Notes: generated by a model from the letters alone, not told the origin. DNA of 64,000 bases from Lysobacter helvus (GCF_018406645.1 NZ_AP024546.1:62001-126000), one strand, 5' to 3'. Shown: positions 50,712 through 60,952, counted from the stretch's first letter. A program made the numbers and translations.

Positions 50712-50723
50712 ATGCCGCAGTTC

Positions 50724-51026
50724 TCAGCCCTTCGAGCGCTTGCCACCGGCGGACGGACGCGCCGGCTGGGTGCTCGCCTGGTTCGGGGCGCCGTCGAGCT
50801 TCTTGAGGGTGTGGGTCACGCCCAGCACTTCGATCTTGCCGCCGGCCTTGCGGAAGGCGTCGATGTCCTCGGCGATGCGCTCGCGCGTGACCTGGCTGGT
50901 CGAGGAGGTCTGCTTGCGCGTGAACAGGTGCTTGGTGTCGCGGCCGTTGCGGCTGTCGGCGGCGGCGCCCGGGGCGGGCGGCGTTGCGGCGGCGGCGCCG
51001 GGCTTGGTGGACTTGCTCGCGGTCAT
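50724..51026 (-). CDS. hypothetical protein, 100 aa
   Basis: Not recognised. Small, basic and largely disordered, with an Ala/Pro-rich N-terminus, a central helical segment (TRERIAEDIDAFRKAGGKIEVLGVTHTLKKLD) and a Lys-rich tail. The central part looks like a nucleic acid or protein interaction helix pair. It starts 16 bases after the Cys-cluster gene on the same strand, so both may share a message. Confidence 0.5.
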   Translation of the reverse strand: MTASKSTKPGAAAATPPAPGAAADSRNGRDTKHLFTRKQTSSTSQVTRERIAEDIDAFRKAGGKIEVLGVTHTLKKLDGAPNQASTQPARPSAGGKRSKG

Positions 51027-51042
51027 GCGGATCTCCGGTGGG

Positions 51043-51384
51043 TCAATGCAGGATGAGTTCGATGCCGCGTGCGCGCCGTTCCGTGTAATCGGTGCGGATC
51101 GCGCGGCAATACGGGCCATCCATGGCGAATCGGCGACAGACCTCGGGACGGCCTTCGTAGATCGAGCAGCACATGCGCGCGCCATCGAGGGCCACGCACC
51201 AGCCCTCCTCGTCGCGCGCCATGACGGTCAGGCCGTCGCGCTCCTCGAGCAGGTGTCCGGGGATGCGATCCTCGGGCTGGACCACCACGGTGAGACGGCA
51301 GCAGACCGCATCGCAGTGGGCACAATCGGCGGCGACACCCGTGTCGGGGGCGTCGAGGTAGGTATCCGGGTGGGGGGTCGACAT
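51043..51384 (-). CDS. YkgJ family cysteine-cluster protein
   Basis: A 113-residue soluble protein with the metal-binding pattern of the YkgJ (CxxCxxxCC) family: CAHCDAVCC near residue 21, CVALDGARMCC, RPEVCRRF and GPYCRAI. Members are thought to bind zinc or iron clusters; a biochemical role is not established. ATG 51384 has a GGxxG-type upstream purine stretch. It is followed by the 100-aa unknown protein. Confidence 0.8.
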   Translation of the reverse strand: MSTPHPDTYLDAPDTGVAADCAHCDAVCCRLTVVVQPEDRIPGHLLEERDGLTVMARDEEGWCVALDGARMCCSIYEGRPEVCRRFAMDGPYCRAIRTDYTERRARGIELILH

Positions 51385-51550
51385 CCGACGGCAGGCACAG
51401 GTCCGCGAGGGAGCTGCACGGAGGCTCGGATGCACGGCGCCAGGAAGGCAGCCGAGTGCCGCGGCATTCTACACCCGCAAGGCCGCCTTCACGGCCGGAC
51501 GGGATGAACCATCGCCAGGGAAGCGGGCTTCCCCGGCGATGGAGGGTCGC

Positions 51551-52990
51551 TCAGCGGACCCGGGTCCGGAACTGCTGGTCGGGGCTGGGAGCATGGCAGC
51601 CCCACAGGCCGACGCGATTGCGGTCTTCCACGATCAGGTCGAGGCAGCGATGGGCGCCGGACAGCATGCTGCGGATCGTCCCGTCGTTCGCCACGCCCCA
51701 CTGCTGCTCCACGTAAGGCGAGCACGGCCTGGCGCGGACATGCGCCCCCTGCCGGACAAAGGGAAAGCCCTCCACCTGCAGGCACAGCCCGCCCACCAGG
51801 ATCCGGCCGTGGCGGAAGGTGAAGCGCTGGTTCGCACCACCGTGGCAGGGCCACGTGATCAGGTTGCCGCCGTTGCGCACGCCGCCTTCGATGTCCAGGC
51901 ATTGACCGTTGTTGGCGCTTACCATCAACCGGTTGGTGCGGTTGACCTGCACGACGGAATGGATCAGGCCCGAACCGGGGAAGTCGGCCGCGACGATGCC
52001 GGCGTACTGGATGTGCGCGTTGTTGTTGAGGTAATGCTTCGTGAGCGTGTTGGTGCCTTCGAAGTAGATGGTGCAGAACCACAGCAGGCACGCACCGCGA
52101 GGGAAGTCGGGCCAGTCGTTGAAGAACGGCGTCGCCTTGCCCGTCACCAGGGCGGGCGCCCCCGTGCGCGGATCGCTGTGCCCGCTGGCGACGAAATACG
52201 GGAACGCACCGCCCGAGCCCGACAGGAAATTGATGAAGGGCGTGACGGCCTGGCCGTTGGTGTTGAAATGGTTCGCGTGGTTGATGTGGGCCTTCACCTT
52301 CTCCCACTTTCCGTACAAGTCCCAGTTCGTGCGGAGGTGGAACGCGTCCTGTCGTTCCAGGTGCTCCCTGAAGCCGATTCCCTCGAACGGGTCGCGGTCC
52401 GTGACGGTGTAGTTCCGCAGCATCACCATTTTCCCGCGCAGCGATCCCAGCGGCGCGTTCTCCTTCGCGCCAATGGCGAAGTGGTGTTTGTAGTTGAAGT
52501 AGTAGTTGTAGATCGTCTCCCGGAACGAACGCGTATTGCCCGCCGCGGTGTGTTCGTCGTCCTTGACGCGGACCAGCACGGTCTCGGTCGGGTTTTCTCG
52601 CAGGAACCGCACGACGGCGTTCAACGCATCGTCCAGCTTCTGGTGCTGGTAGAAGGCACCGTGGTGCAGGTACAGATTGTTGCGGTAGTGCCGCGTGCGC
52701 AGGTCCAAAAACCGGATCCCCGCATTGAGCTGCTGCGGGATCGTCAACGTCTGGTTCTCGACGATCCACCCGCCGTGACGCGCGGCGGACCCATGCGTCC
52801 CCGGGAGGGTGATCATGCTGAGCGGCGTCTTGTCGTCGAGCGTCGCCATCCAGCGGCTTTGCAAGGGGAGGTCGTCGTAGTCGTGGTAGTAGGCGTTGTC
52901 CCAGTGGGCGGCGGCCTGCCCGACGGGCAGGCACGCCAGGCACGACAACGCCAGCGCGGCGCCGGCATGGCGCATCGAAAGTCGGAACAT
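51551..52990 (-). CDS. secreted PI-PLC X-domain phospholipase with C-terminal ricin-type lectin
   Basis: A 479-residue secreted protein. I start at ATG 52990 (MFRLSMRHAG), which has GGAG upstream and directly gives a signal peptide cleaved near QAAA at residue 28; a longer frame adds 20 basic residues. The phosphatidylinositol-specific phospholipase C domain has both catalytic His: LPGTHGS and LHHGAF, and Arg in FLDLRTRHY. From about residue 340 a ricin-type beta-trefoil follows with repeated CLDIEGG, WPCHGGANQRFTF, EQQWGV and PDQQF motifs. The lectin part probably binds host or prey glycans, and the enzyme cleaves a phosphoinositide or GPI-like bond. It stands alone between unrelated genes. 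Confidence 0.85.
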   Translation of the reverse strand: MFRLSMRHAGAALALSCLACLPVGQAAAHWDNAYYHDYDDLPLQSRWMATLDDKTPLSMITLPGTHGSAARHGGWIVENQTLTIPQQLNAGIRFLDLRTRHYRNNLYLHHGAFYQHQKLDDALNAVVRFLRENPTETVLVRVKDDEHTAAGNTRSFRETIYNYYFNYKHHFAIGAKENAPLGSLRGKMVMLRNYTVTDRDPFEGIGFREHLERQDAFHLRTNWDLYGKWEKVKAHINHANHFNTNGQAVTPFINFLSGSGGAFPYFVASGHSDPRTGAPALVTGKATPFFNDWPDFPRGACLLWFCTIYFEGTNTLTKHYLNNNAHIQYAGIVAADFPGSGLIHSVVQVNRTNRLMVSANNGQCLDIEGGVRNGGNLITWPCHGGANQRFTFRHGRILVGGLCLQVEGFPFVRQGAHVRARPCSPYVEQQWGVANDGTIRSMLSGAHRCLDLIVEDRNRVGLWGCHAPSPDQQFRTRVR

Positions 52991-53161
52991 GTGGGCACTC
53001 CAGGGCAGACGCGGAATGCGTCGCGGCGCGCACCTTAGGCGGTGGCGCACCTCGCACCGAGGAGAATGTTCGCTGCTTCGCAGCAGGCTTTTGCCGCATG
53101 GCTCAGCGGTGCTGGCCGAACGCGCCCGTGAAACGCGAGTGCGGTTGCGCGACCCGGGGCA

Positions 53162-54445
53162 TCAGCCCCCGAGGCGATCGCGCAGGTCCTTCAGTCGCAG
53201 ATCCCCTGCCCCGCCCGGCGACGTGCGCGCCGCGAGGCTTTCCTGCGGATCGCCCGCGGACCAGCGCGCAGGATCGGCCGCCTGCTTGTACGCATCGCGG
53301 AACGGCATGCCCTGCTTCGCGAGATCCACGGCGAGGTCGGTCGCGTACATCGAAGGTTCGAGCGCCGCCTGCATGCGCTCGCTGTTCCAGTCGAGGTTGC
53401 GCAGCAGGTCGGGCAGTAGCGACAGCGCGCCGAGGCCCTTGCCGAAGCCATGGAACAGCGCGCCCTTGGTGATCTGCAGGTCGCGGTGGTAACCGCCCGG
53501 CAGCGACAGCAGGTGTTCGATCTCCGTGCGCGCGGCGGCGACGCTCGCGTACGTGCCGCGCATCAACTCCACGACATCGGGATTGCGCTTGTTCGGCATG
53601 ATCGAACTGCCCGTCGTGTACTGCGACGGCAAGCGCACGAATCCGAACTCGGCGCTGGTGAACAGGCTCAGGTCCCACGCGAGGCGGCGCAGGTCGAGCA
53701 TCGCGCTGTTCAAGGCTTCGAGCGCGGCGAGTTCGAACTTGCCGCGCGAAAGCTGCGCATACAACGGCGACACCTGCAGGCGGCCGAAGCCGAGCGCCTG
53801 CGTCGCGTGGTCGCGCGCGAGCGGCAGGTTGACACCGTACCCGGCGGCCGTGCCGAGCGGATTGGCGTCGACCCACGCGAGCGTGTCGGCGGCGCGACGC
53901 GCGTTGTCGATGAAGGCCTCGGCCCATCCCGCCCACCACATGCCGACGGACGAAACGACGGCACGTTGCAGATGCGTGTAGCCGGGCATCGGAATGCCCT
54001 GCTCCGCTCCTGCACGATCCAGCGCAACCGTGGCGACTTCGCGGCACAACGCCTGCACGCGTTCGAGTTTTTCCTTCAGCCACAGGCGCGTGGCGACGAG
54101 CACCTGGTCGTTGCGGCTGCGGCCAGTGTGGATGCGGCGGCCGGTGTCGCCGAGGCGTTCGGTGAGGCGCGCTTCGATGGCGGAATGGCCGTCTTCGAAC
54201 GTCTCGTCGAGCACGAACGCGCCGCTGCGGAAATCCTCCGCGAGCGTGGCGAGTTCGCGCTCCAGCACCACCAGTTCGTCCGCCGACAGCACGCCGATGC
54301 GCTGCAGGCCCTGCGCGTGCGCGCGGCTGGCGACGATGTCGTGCTGGAAGAATTCACGATCCAGGATCACGTCGTCGCCTGCGAGGAACGCCTGGATGCC
54401 CGAGTCCACGGTGACGCCCGGCTTCTGCCACAACAGGTCGCTCAT
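53162..54445 (-). CDS. argH: argininosuccinate lyase
   Basis: Final step of arginine synthesis, 427 residues of the fumarase/aspartase superfamily. The signature [12 protein letters not shown] and the catalytic Thr-His in GYTHLQRA, plus [10 protein letters not shown] near residue 110, are intact. It is the last gene of the seven-gene operon; ATG 54445 overlaps argC by four bases. No terminator with a T run is seen in the 171 bp before the phospholipase gene. Confidence 0.96.
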   Translation of the reverse strand: MSDLLWQKPGVTVDSGIQAFLAGDDVILDREFFQHDIVASRAHAQGLQRIGVLSADELVVLERELATLAEDFRSGAFVLDETFEDGHSAIEARLTERLGDTGRRIHTGRSRNDQVLVATRLWLKEKLERVQALCREVATVALDRAGAEQGIPMPGYTHLQRAVVSSVGMWWAGWAEAFIDNARRAADTLAWVDANPLGTAAGYGVNLPLARDHATQALGFGRLQVSPLYAQLSRGKFELAALEALNSAMLDLRRLAWDLSLFTSAEFGFVRLPSQYTTGSSIMPNKRNPDVVELMRGTYASVAAARTEIEHLLSLPGGYHRDLQITKGALFHGFGKGLGALSLLPDLLRNLDWNSERMQAALEPSMYATDLAVDLAKQGMPFRDAYKQAADPARWSAGDPQESLAARTSPGGAGDLRLKDLRDRLGG

Positions 54446-55398
54446 GCGTGCGTCTCCAGGGGAATGCCGGCGAATTCGTCGAAACCGAAGGCGAGGTTGA
54501 GGTTCTGCAGCGCCTGCGTGGCGGCGCCCTTCAGCAGGTTGTCTTCCGTGGCGACGACGACCAGGCGTCGGCCGTCCTCCGACAAGGTGAAGCCACCGAC
54601 GTCGACGTGTTGCGCGCCCGCGATGTGGCTGACCCACGGCGCTTCGTCGCCGACGCGCACGAGGGGTTCGGCGGCGTAGCGTTCGCGGTAACGCGCGAGG
54701 ATGTCGTCGCGGTTGAAGGCACGCGCCAGGTGCAGGTTCGCCGTGATCGTCAGGCCGCGGAAATGCGGCGCGACGTGCGGCATGAATTCCACCGGATGGC
54801 CGAGCTGCGTGCTGGCCTCGCGCTCATGCACGTGGCCGGTCAACGCGTAGGGCATCAGGTTGTGGCGCAGCTTGTCGGGATCGTTCTTGTCCGACGGCGT
54901 GGTGCCCGCGCCGGAATACCCGGAGACACCGAAGCACTGCACCGGGCCGTCGAGCGCATCCAGCATCGGCGCGACCGCCAACTGCATGGCCGTCGCGTAG
55001 CAGCCCGGATTGCTGATGCGGCGCTGGCCCTGATAACGGGCGCGCGTGAGTTCCGGCAGGCCGTAATACCAGGCCGGATCGAAGCGATAGTCCGCGGACA
55101 GATCGATGATGACGGGATCCAGCCCCGCCGCATCGAACGCATCCACGCACACCTTCGCCTTGCCGTTCGGCAGCGCGAGCACGACCGCATCGGCGCCGAA
55201 CGCGGGCAGCGTTTCATGCGCCGGCGCGATGTAGCGCAGGTCGCCGCGATACGCAGGATGGTGGTCCGCGACCAACTGCCCTTCCAGTTCGCGCGAGGAC
55301 ACGAACGCGAAGTCGAAATGCGGATGGCCCGCGACCAGCTTGATCAGTTCCGCGCCGACATGGCCGCGCGCGCCGACGAGTCCGAGCTTCGGGTTCAT
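54442..55398 (-). CDS. argC: N-acetyl-gamma-glutamyl-phosphate reductase
   Basis: NADPH-dependent reduction of N-acetylglutamyl phosphate to the semialdehyde, 318 residues. The Rossmann turn is [13 protein letters not shown] and the catalytic Cys is in [10 protein letters not shown]; a conserved His is in [11 protein letters not shown]. Coupled by four-base overlaps to the GNAT gene and argH. Confidence 0.95.
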   Translation of the reverse strand: MNPKLGLVGARGHVGAELIKLVAGHPHFDFAFVSSRELEGQLVADHHPAYRGDLRYIAPAHETLPAFGADAVVLALPNGKAKVCVDAFDAAGLDPVIIDLSADYRFDPAWYYGLPELTRARYQGQRRISNPGCYATAMQLAVAPMLDALDGPVQCFGVSGYSGAGTTPSDKNDPDKLRHNLMPYALTGHVHEREASTQLGHPVEFMPHVAPHFRGLTITANLHLARAFNRDDILARYRERYAAEPLVRVGDEAPWVSHIAGAQHVDVGGFTLSEDGRRLVVVATEDNLLKGAATQALQNLNLAFGFDEFAGIPLETHA

Positions 55399-55997
55399 GC
55401 GTGCTTCGCCATGCGGGCCTGCAGGTTGCGCTTCACGCACGCCCATTCGGTATCGAGGATGGAGAAGTTGACCGTGTCGCGCAGCGTGCCGTCGCGATGG
55501 CGCACGTGGTTGCGCGTGATGCCTTCTTCCTTCGCGCCCAGGCGCGCGATGGCCGCGCGCGAGGCATGGTTGAACCAGCTCGTCTGCAGGCCCACCGACG
55601 CGCAACGCAGTACGTCGAACGCATGCCCGAGCAGCAACAGCTTGGCTTCGGTGTTCAGGCCGGTGCGCTGCACGCTCGCGGCGTACCAGGTGTAGCCGAT
55701 CTGCAGGCGCGGCGTGTTGGGTTCGATCTCGTAGTAGCGCGTGGTGCCGACGACGCGGCCGTTGGCATCGCGCACCGCGAAGGCGAGCTGCGTGCCGCCG
55801 GCCTGCTTCTCCAGCGCGCCGGCGACGAAAGCCTCCACGTCCTTCGCTTCGGGCACGTTGGTGTACCAGAGGTCATACAGGCGGCCATCCTCGACGGCGT
55901 CCTGCAGGCCGGGCACGTGCGCCATCGCCAGCGGTTCCAGGCCCACGTGCGTGCCGCGCAGGGTCGGCGGCGTGGTCCAGTCGGTGATCGCAGCCAT
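55395..55997 (-). CDS. GNAT acetyltransferase inside the arginine operon
   Basis: A 200-residue RimJ/RimL-like acetyltransferase. [17 protein letters not shown] is the typical first strand and helix, GVQRTGLN.. ([20 protein letters not shown]) the acetyl-CoA loop, and [19 protein letters not shown] the late strand. Homologues often accompany arginine genes in xanthomonads. The start ATG overlaps the synthase/kinase stop by one base and its stop overlaps argC by four, so it is firmly part of the operon. Because N-acetylglutamate synthase is already fused to the kinase, this enzyme's substrate is unclear; N-acetylation of another intermediate or of a protein is possible. Confidence 0.85.
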   Translation of the reverse strand: MAAITDWTTPPTLRGTHVGLEPLAMAHVPGLQDAVEDGRLYDLWYTNVPEAKDVEAFVAGALEKQAGGTQLAFAVRDANGRVVGTTRYYEIEPNTPRLQIGYTWYAASVQRTGLNTEAKLLLLGHAFDVLRCASVGLQTSWFNHASRAAIARLGAKEEGITRNHVRHRDGTLRDTVNFSILDTEWACVKRNLQARMAKHA

Positions 55998-57349
55998 CAA
56001 TCCTCCAGCGTCGCGGGGCGGTGTGCGCAATGTTCGACGCACGCGCGGATGTCATCGAACGATTCGAAGCCGTACCAGAACACCTGCCAGCGCGCCTGCT
56101 TCAACGTGCCGTCGCTTTCCGCGGCATAGAACGCATTGACCGGGTTGCCCAGGCGCGAGCGCCAGAACAGGCGCGGATTATGCTCGCGCATCACGTGCCA
56201 CACCGCGCGGCCCAGGCCCTCGCCCTGCGCTTCGTCCAGCACCGCGAACTTGTCGAGGTACACGCCCGCGTCTTCCTGCGTGAGGATCACGGCGACGCGG
56301 TAGTTCTCGCTCACGTAGGCGCGATGCAGGCGCGTGCGCTCGAAGTAATCCGGCAGCAGCTTGCGGCCGAAGGCGGATTCGATGAGCTTGCGCAGCCGGC
56401 CCAGGTCGAGCTGGTCCCACGACTCCGCCGTGAGCACGCGCTCGCCGCGCCGCACCAGCGTGCCGGAACCCGTGTGCGTGAACAGTTCCTTCGCCAGTTC
56501 GCCCGGCCGCGTGATCGAGACGGACGACGACAACGGCAGCTTGTCGAGCAGCACCTTGATCTGTTCCAGCTTCACCTTCATGCCGCCGTGGATCCACGGC
56601 TGCGCGACCAGGTCGTCGTACTCGGTGGACAGGTTGATCGAATCGATCACGTTGCCGCCGTCGTCCAGCAGGCCGCCGGTGCCGGTGAGGAAGACGATCT
56701 TGTACGGCTGCAGCACCTGCACCAGTTCGTTGGCGGCGAAGTCGGCGTTGACGTTGAGGATCTGCCCGCCCGCGGTTTCGCCCAGGCTCGCGATGACGGG
56801 GATCGAACCGGCCTGCAGGCTCGCGTTGATCGGCGCGAGGTCCACGCGCTTCACTTCGCCGACGAGGCCGTAGGTGTGGCGGTCGAGGTAATCGGCTTCG
56901 AACACGCCCGACACGATCGACGTCGCGCGCGCATCCTGCGCCTGCAGCGCTTCGACCAGCTTGAGGTTCTGCGAATGGAACACGCGGCGCACGATCGCCA
57001 GCGCTTCGGGCGACGTCACGCGCAGCCCGTTCACCGTCTGCTTCTCGATGCCGGCGGCGGTGAGTTCCTCGTCGAGCTGCGGGCCCGCGCCGTGGATGAC
57101 GATCGGCGTCAGGCCCACGTCCTGCAGGAAGGCGAGCGAGGACGTCAGCGCGTCCAGGTCGTCGCGCAGCACCGCGCCGCCCACCTTGACGACGGCGAAG
57201 CGCGCCGCGTCCAGTTGCGAGAAGCGCTTGAGGTACTGCGAGATCTCCTTCGCGCCGGCCATGCTCGAGAGCAGGCGGACGATGGTCTGGCGCGTTTGCG
57301 GATCGTGGACGTGCTTGTTGAGCGCGTGCTGGTTGAAGGCAGGATTCAT
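55997..57349 (-). CDS. argB: bifunctional N-acetylglutamate synthase/kinase
   Basis: A 450-residue fusion of an amino acid kinase domain (residues about 40-290; [41 protein letters not shown]) with a C-terminal GNAT-type synthase domain ([35 protein letters not shown]). It makes N-acetylglutamate and phosphorylates it. This vertebrate-like NAGS/K arrangement is characteristic of Xanthomonadaceae. The start overlaps the deacetylase stop by four bases. Confidence 0.93.
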   Translation of the reverse strand: MNPAFNQHALNKHVHDPQTRQTIVRLLSSMAGAKEISQYLKRFSQLDAARFAVVKVGGAVLRDDLDALTSSLAFLQDVGLTPIVIHGAGPQLDEELTAAGIEKQTVNGLRVTSPEALAIVRRVFHSQNLKLVEALQAQDARATSIVSGVFEADYLDRHTYGLVGEVKRVDLAPINASLQAGSIPVIASLGETAGGQILNVNADFAANELVQVLQPYKIVFLTGTGGLLDDGGNVIDSINLSTEYDDLVAQPWIHGGMKVKLEQIKVLLDKLPLSSSVSITRPGELAKELFTHTGSGTLVRRGERVLTAESWDQLDLGRLRKLIESAFGRKLLPDYFERTRLHRAYVSENYRVAVILTQEDAGVYLDKFAVLDEAQGEGLGRAVWHVMREHNPRLFWRSRLGNPVNAFYAAESDGTLKQARWQVFWYGFESFDDIRACVEHCAHRPATLED

Positions 57350-58428
57350 TGGAGGATGCGCTTGATCGATTCGGTGTAACGCTGGAGTTGTTCGAGGGCG
57401 ACCCACTCGTCGGCGGTGTGCGCCTGCGCGATGTCGCCGGGGCCGTACACGAACGCGGTGAGGCCGGCCCGCGAGAACAGCGAGGCTTCGGTCCAGAAAT
57501 CCACCGCGTTGCCGATGGTGAAGCCCAGTTCGTCCGCGAGGTCGCGCGCGGCCAGGCGGCGTTCTTCTGCGATGGCGACATCGCCCGACGGCAGCGACGG
57601 ACCGCGGAAGGTTTCTTCGTAGCGATCGAGTGCGCCCGGATCGGCGAGCGTGCCGAAGGTTTCGTGCAGGTGTTCGAACGCCATCGACGGCAGCGGGCGG
57701 AAGCCGAAGCGCACTTCCGCGCTCGGCGCGATCACGTTCGCCTTGATGCCGCCTTCCAGGCGACCGATGTTGAAGCGCAGGCCGGTCAGCCCGCCGAAGC
57801 GCTGGTGCGCCTGGCCTTCGACGAAATCCAGCGCGCGCGTGCCCCAGCGCATCGCCTGGTGCAATGCGCTGGCCTGCAGCGCCGTCGGCCCCGACGCGTG
57901 CCCCGCCTGCCCCTTGAAGCGCATCAGCACCGAACTGATGCCGCGATGCGCGAGGACCGCTTCGCACAGCGTGGGCTCGGCGATGATCGCTTCGGTGAAG
58001 CCGTGGTCGCTGGCGAGGAACGCATCGATGCAACGGGCATCGTTGGCTTCTTCGTCGCTGCTGAAGAGGAAGGCGGCGTCGCCGGTCGTCAGGTTCGCGG
58101 CCGTCACCAAGCCCGCCGCGGCACCCTTGATGTCGCAGGCGCCAAGGCCGATCGCGCGGTCGGCGGTGACGCGCAGCGCGTGCGGATCCGCGCTCCACGC
58201 CGGCGACGACGGCACGGTGTCGAGGTGCACGTTGAACACGCGCGTCGGCGCACCGCGCACGGCGAGCAGCGACACCGCGCCTTCGCCGTGGTCGGTGACC
58301 GTGCAGCGGAAGCCCGGCAACTGCGCGCGCAGGTAATCGAAGATCCCGCCCGTGCCGATGTGGCGCGGCGGGTTGCGCGTGTCGAAGGAAACGAGCGCGT
58401 CGAGGTGGCGGAGGACGTCCTGGAGCAT
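57346..58428 (-). CDS. argE': N-acetyl-L-citrulline deacetylase
   Basis: Zinc/cobalt peptidase-family deacetylase, 360 residues, that removes acetate from acetylcitrulline in the xanthomonad pathway. Metal ligands: His in NVHLDTVP, Asp in [10 protein letters not shown], Glu pair in SSDEEAND, Glu in IIAEPT, His in QAHTADEWV. The dimerisation domain carries KGQAGHAS. It lies between argG and the synthase/kinase; partner carbamoyltransferase is argF' four genes upstream in transcription. Acetylcitrulline rather than acetylornithine as substrate is inferred from that partner. Confidence 0.93.
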   Translation of the reverse strand: MLQDVLRHLDALVSFDTRNPPRHIGTGGIFDYLRAQLPGFRCTVTDHGEGAVSLLAVRGAPTRVFNVHLDTVPSSPAWSADPHALRVTADRAIGLGACDIKGAAAGLVTAANLTTGDAAFLFSSDEEANDARCIDAFLASDHGFTEAIIAEPTLCEAVLAHRGISSVLMRFKGQAGHASGPTALQASALHQAMRWGTRALDFVEGQAHQRFGGLTGLRFNIGRLEGGIKANVIAPSAEVRFGFRPLPSMAFEHLHETFGTLADPGALDRYEETFRGPSLPSGDVAIAEERRLAARDLADELGFTIGNAVDFWTEASLFSRAGLTAFVYGPGDIAQAHTADEWVALEQLQRYTESIKRILQ

Positions 58429-58429
58429 G

Positions 58430-59662
58430 TCAGCCGTTCCGCCCCGGTCCCCGGCCCCCGGTCCCTTGTCCCTCGTTGACCTGCGCCCACAACGTGCTGC
58501 TCATGCCGAACAGGCGGATGAAGCCTTCGGCTTCCTCCACGCCCCAGTCGGCCGACTGCGCGTACGTGGCGCGCTTTGCGTTGAGCAGGTGCGGCGAACG
58601 CAACGCGACCGCATCCACGCGACCGCCGCGCGTTTCGAGCACGACTTCGCCGTTGACCATGCGCTGGCTCGACACGAGGAAGGCTTCGAGGTCGGTCTTC
58701 AGCGGGTCGTGGTAGAAGCCTTCGTACACCAGCTCCACCCACTTGCGCGCGACGTCGGGCTTGAAGCGGTTCTGCTGCTTCGTGAGCACGGCTTCCTCCA
58801 GCGCGCGGTGCGCGGCGAGCAGCGCGGCCAGGCCCGGAGCTTCGTACACGATGCGGCCCTTCAGGCCGATCGTCGTGTCGCCGGTGTACATGCCGCGGCC
58901 CACGCCGTAGGCGGCGAACAGGCCGTTGAGCTTCGCGAGCAGCTGCGCGCCCGGCATCGCGATGCCGTCGAGCGCGACCGCTTCGCCTTCGACGAAGCGC
59001 AGCGTCACGCGCAGCGGTTCGCTCGGCCACTGGTCGCGCGGCGCGCACCAGCCGCGCGCGCCTTCGCCCGGGATGTCCCAGGTGTCGATCTCGCCGCCGG
59101 ACATCGTCAGGCCCAGCAGGTTTTCGTTGATCGTGTAGGCCTTCTGCTTGGCGCGCACGCCGAAGCCGCGTTCTTCCAGGTACGCCTGCTCGTACGCGCG
59201 CGTCTGCGTGTGTTCCTTCTGGATTTCGCGGATCGGCGCGACGATCTGGTAATCGCCGCTCGCCTTCACCGCCAGGTCGAAGCGCACCTGGTCGTTGCCC
59301 ATGCCGGTGCAGCCATGCGCGATGGCGCGCGTGCCGAGCGCCTGCGCGCGCGCGAGCGATGCATCGACGATGAGGTAGCGATCGGACACCAGCAACGGGT
59401 ACTGGCCCTGGTAGCCCTCGCCCGCCATGACGAACGGCTTGACGAAACCGTCCCAGATCGCCGGGCCGCCATCGATGGTGACGTGCGATGCCACGCCGAG
59501 CTCGGCGGCGCGCGCTTCGATCGTCGCGCGTTCTTCCGCATCGACGCCGCCGGTGTCGGCGAACACGGTGTGCACGTTCCAGCCCCGCTCCTGCAGGTAG
59601 GGAACGCAGAAGGAAGTGTCGAGGCCGCCGGAGAAGGCCAGCACGATGTCTTTGTTTGCCAT
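58430..59662 (-). CDS. argG: argininosuccinate synthase
   Basis: ATP-dependent condensation of citrulline and aspartate, 410 residues. The P-loop is [11 protein letters not shown], and [13 protein letters not shown] and [17 protein letters not shown] mark the substrate sites. Start ATG 59662 (MANKDIVL) matches the family N-terminus; an upstream in-frame ATG at 59695 overlaps the argF' stop (TGATG) and would add 11 residues, so either may be used. Confidence 0.94.
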   Translation of the reverse strand: MANKDIVLAFSGGLDTSFCVPYLQERGWNVHTVFADTGGVDAEERATIEARAAELGVASHVTIDGGPAIWDGFVKPFVMAGEGYQGQYPLLVSDRYLIVDASLARAQALGTRAIAHGCTGMGNDQVRFDLAVKASGDYQIVAPIREIQKEHTQTRAYEQAYLEERGFGVRAKQKAYTINENLLGLTMSGGEIDTWDIPGEGARGWCAPRDQWPSEPLRVTLRFVEGEAVALDGIAMPGAQLLAKLNGLFAAYGVGRGMYTGDTTIGLKGRIVYEAPGLAALLAAHRALEEAVLTKQQNRFKPDVARKWVELVYEGFYHDPLKTDLEAFLVSSQRMVNGEVVLETRGGRVDAVALRSPHLLNAKRATYAQSADWGVEEAEGFIRLFGMSSTLWAQVNEGQGTGGRGPGRNG

Positions 59663-59694
59663 GGGGGACGTTCCGTTCGATTCGATGGTGGACA

Positions 59695-60735
59695 TCAGCG
59701 ACGCTGGCCGGCCAGCGTGGCCATCACGGCCTTCTGCACGTGCAGGCGGTTCTCGGCTTCGTCGATGGCGATGCAGCGCGGCGAATCCATCACGCCGTCC
59801 GTGGCCTTCACGTTGCGGCGCAGCGGCAGGCAGTGCGAGAACACGCCGTCGTTGGTGAGCGCCATCTTGGCTTCGTCGACGATGAAGTGCTTGTTGGTAT
59901 CGCGGATGGGCTTCTCCGGCGCCCAGTTGCCGAAGTACGGCAGCGCGCCCCAGCTCTTCGCGTACACGATGTCGGCGCCGGCGTAGGCGCTTTCGATGTC
60001 GTGGCTGACCTGCAGCGAGCCGCCGCTTTCCTGCACGTTCTGCGCGGCCCAGGCCATGTAGCGCGCGTCCAGCACGTATTCGGGCGTGGGGCACAGCAGC
60101 GTCACGTCCATGCCCATGCGCGTGGCGATGGTGAGCGCAGAGTTCGCCACCGCCGTGTTGAGCGGCTTGGGATGGTAGGTCCACGTCAGCACGTACTTCT
60201 TGCCGCGCAGGTCGGTGGTGCCGAAGTGTTCCTGCAGCGCGAGGATGTGCGCGAGCTCCTGGCACGGATGCGTGATCGTTTCCATGTTGATCACCGGCAC
60301 CGACGAATATTTCGCAAAGCCCTTCAGCACGCGGTCCTCGCGATCGGCCGACCAGTCCACGAACTTCGGGAAGGCGCGCACGCCGATCAGGTCCACGTAG
60401 CGCGACAGCACGCGCGCGACTTCGGCGATGTGCTCTTCCGTCTCGCCGTCCATCACCGTGCCCAGGTCGAACTCGATCGGCCACGCATCCTTGCCCGGCT
60501 GCAGCACGACCGCATGGCCGCCCATCTGGAACGCGCCGATCTCGAAGCTGGTGCGCGTGCGCAGCGAACTGTTGAAGAACACCAACGCGATCGACTTGCC
60601 CTCCAGCGCGCGCGGCTTGCCCGGCGCGCCGAACGGCTGGCGCTTGAACTCGGCGGCCTGCGCGAGCACGGCATCGAGCTGGTCGCGCGACCAGTCCTGG
60701 GTGTTGAGGAAATGTTGGAGCGGCACCTGCTTCAT
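59695..60735 (-). CDS. argF': N-acetylornithine carbamoyltransferase
   Basis: Transfers carbamoyl to N-acetylornithine, giving acetylcitrulline. At 346 residues it is the xanthomonad AOTCase rather than ordinary ornithine carbamoyltransferase: the carbamoyl phosphate loop is [11 protein letters not shown], the specificity region DGETEEH has Glu where succinylornithine enzymes have Pro, and [19 protein letters not shown] contains the Lys that is carboxylated in the Xanthomonas enzyme. It is the first gene of the arginine operon. The 5' leader contains an attenuator-like structure. Confidence 0.95.
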   Translation of the reverse strand: MKQVPLQHFLNTQDWSRDQLDAVLAQAAEFKRQPFGAPGKPRALEGKSIALVFFNSSLRTRTSFEIGAFQMGGHAVVLQPGKDAWPIEFDLGTVMDGETEEHIAEVARVLSRYVDLIGVRAFPKFVDWSADREDRVLKGFAKYSSVPVINMETITHPCQELAHILALQEHFGTTDLRGKKYVLTWTYHPKPLNTAVANSALTIATRMGMDVTLLCPTPEYVLDARYMAWAAQNVQESGGSLQVSHDIESAYAGADIVYAKSWGALPYFGNWAPEKPIRDTNKHFIVDEAKMALTNDGVFSHCLPLRRNVKATDGVMDSPRCIAIDEAENRLHVQKAVMATLAGQRR

Positions 60736-60780
60736 GGGTCGTTCTTCGATGAGGGATGGATTTCGCCGGGGCTGGAACGC

Positions 60781-60806
60781 AAAAACCCGGCACGGAGGCC
60801 GGGTTT
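60781..60806 (-). terminator. terminator hairpin in the argF' leader (probable attenuator)
   Basis: On the minus strand AAACCCGGC (60806-60798), loop CTCCGT, then GCCGGGTTT (60791-60783) and a T run to 60781: a 9-bp Rho-independent terminator ending 45 bp before the argF' ATG, hence in its leader. The T run is on the minus strand, so it acts in the direction of the operon. Confidence 0.85.
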
Positions 60807-60833
60807 CTCGCAAGCAAGCATGACGCCTGGCTG

Positions 60834-60881
60834 CTACCCAGCGAACTTGTGGGCCTGCAGTCGGCGCGCGCGCGAAGTCAT
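60834..60881 (-). CDS. putative arginine leader peptide upstream of argF'
   Basis: A 15-codon frame from ATG 60881 to TAG 60834 encodes [15 protein letters not shown], with Arg codons CGC, CGC and CGA at positions 4, 6 and 7. In-frame ATGs at 60893 and 60938 could lengthen it to 19 or 34 residues; none has a good ribosome-binding site. GCCCA inside the frame (60854-60850) can pair with TGGGT at its end (60840-60836), and GCTGGGT (60842-60836) can instead pair with ACCCGGC of the terminator arm (60804-60798). Stalling on the Arg codons would cover the first segment and favour the second pairing, preventing termination. Confidence 0.55.
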   Translation of the reverse strand: MTSRARRLQAHKFAG

Positions 60882-60952
60882 CCCGGCCGCCATGTAGGCG
60901 GAGGTGAGGACGTCGGCGTCGGCGCGGAGGTGCGTCATGGGGCGCGCATGGT

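Noticed and set aside
53060-53101. terminator-like hairpin GCTGC-TTC-GCAGC followed by TTTT on the plus strand
   Set aside because: No plus-strand gene ends there, the stem is short, and both neighbours are on the minus strand.
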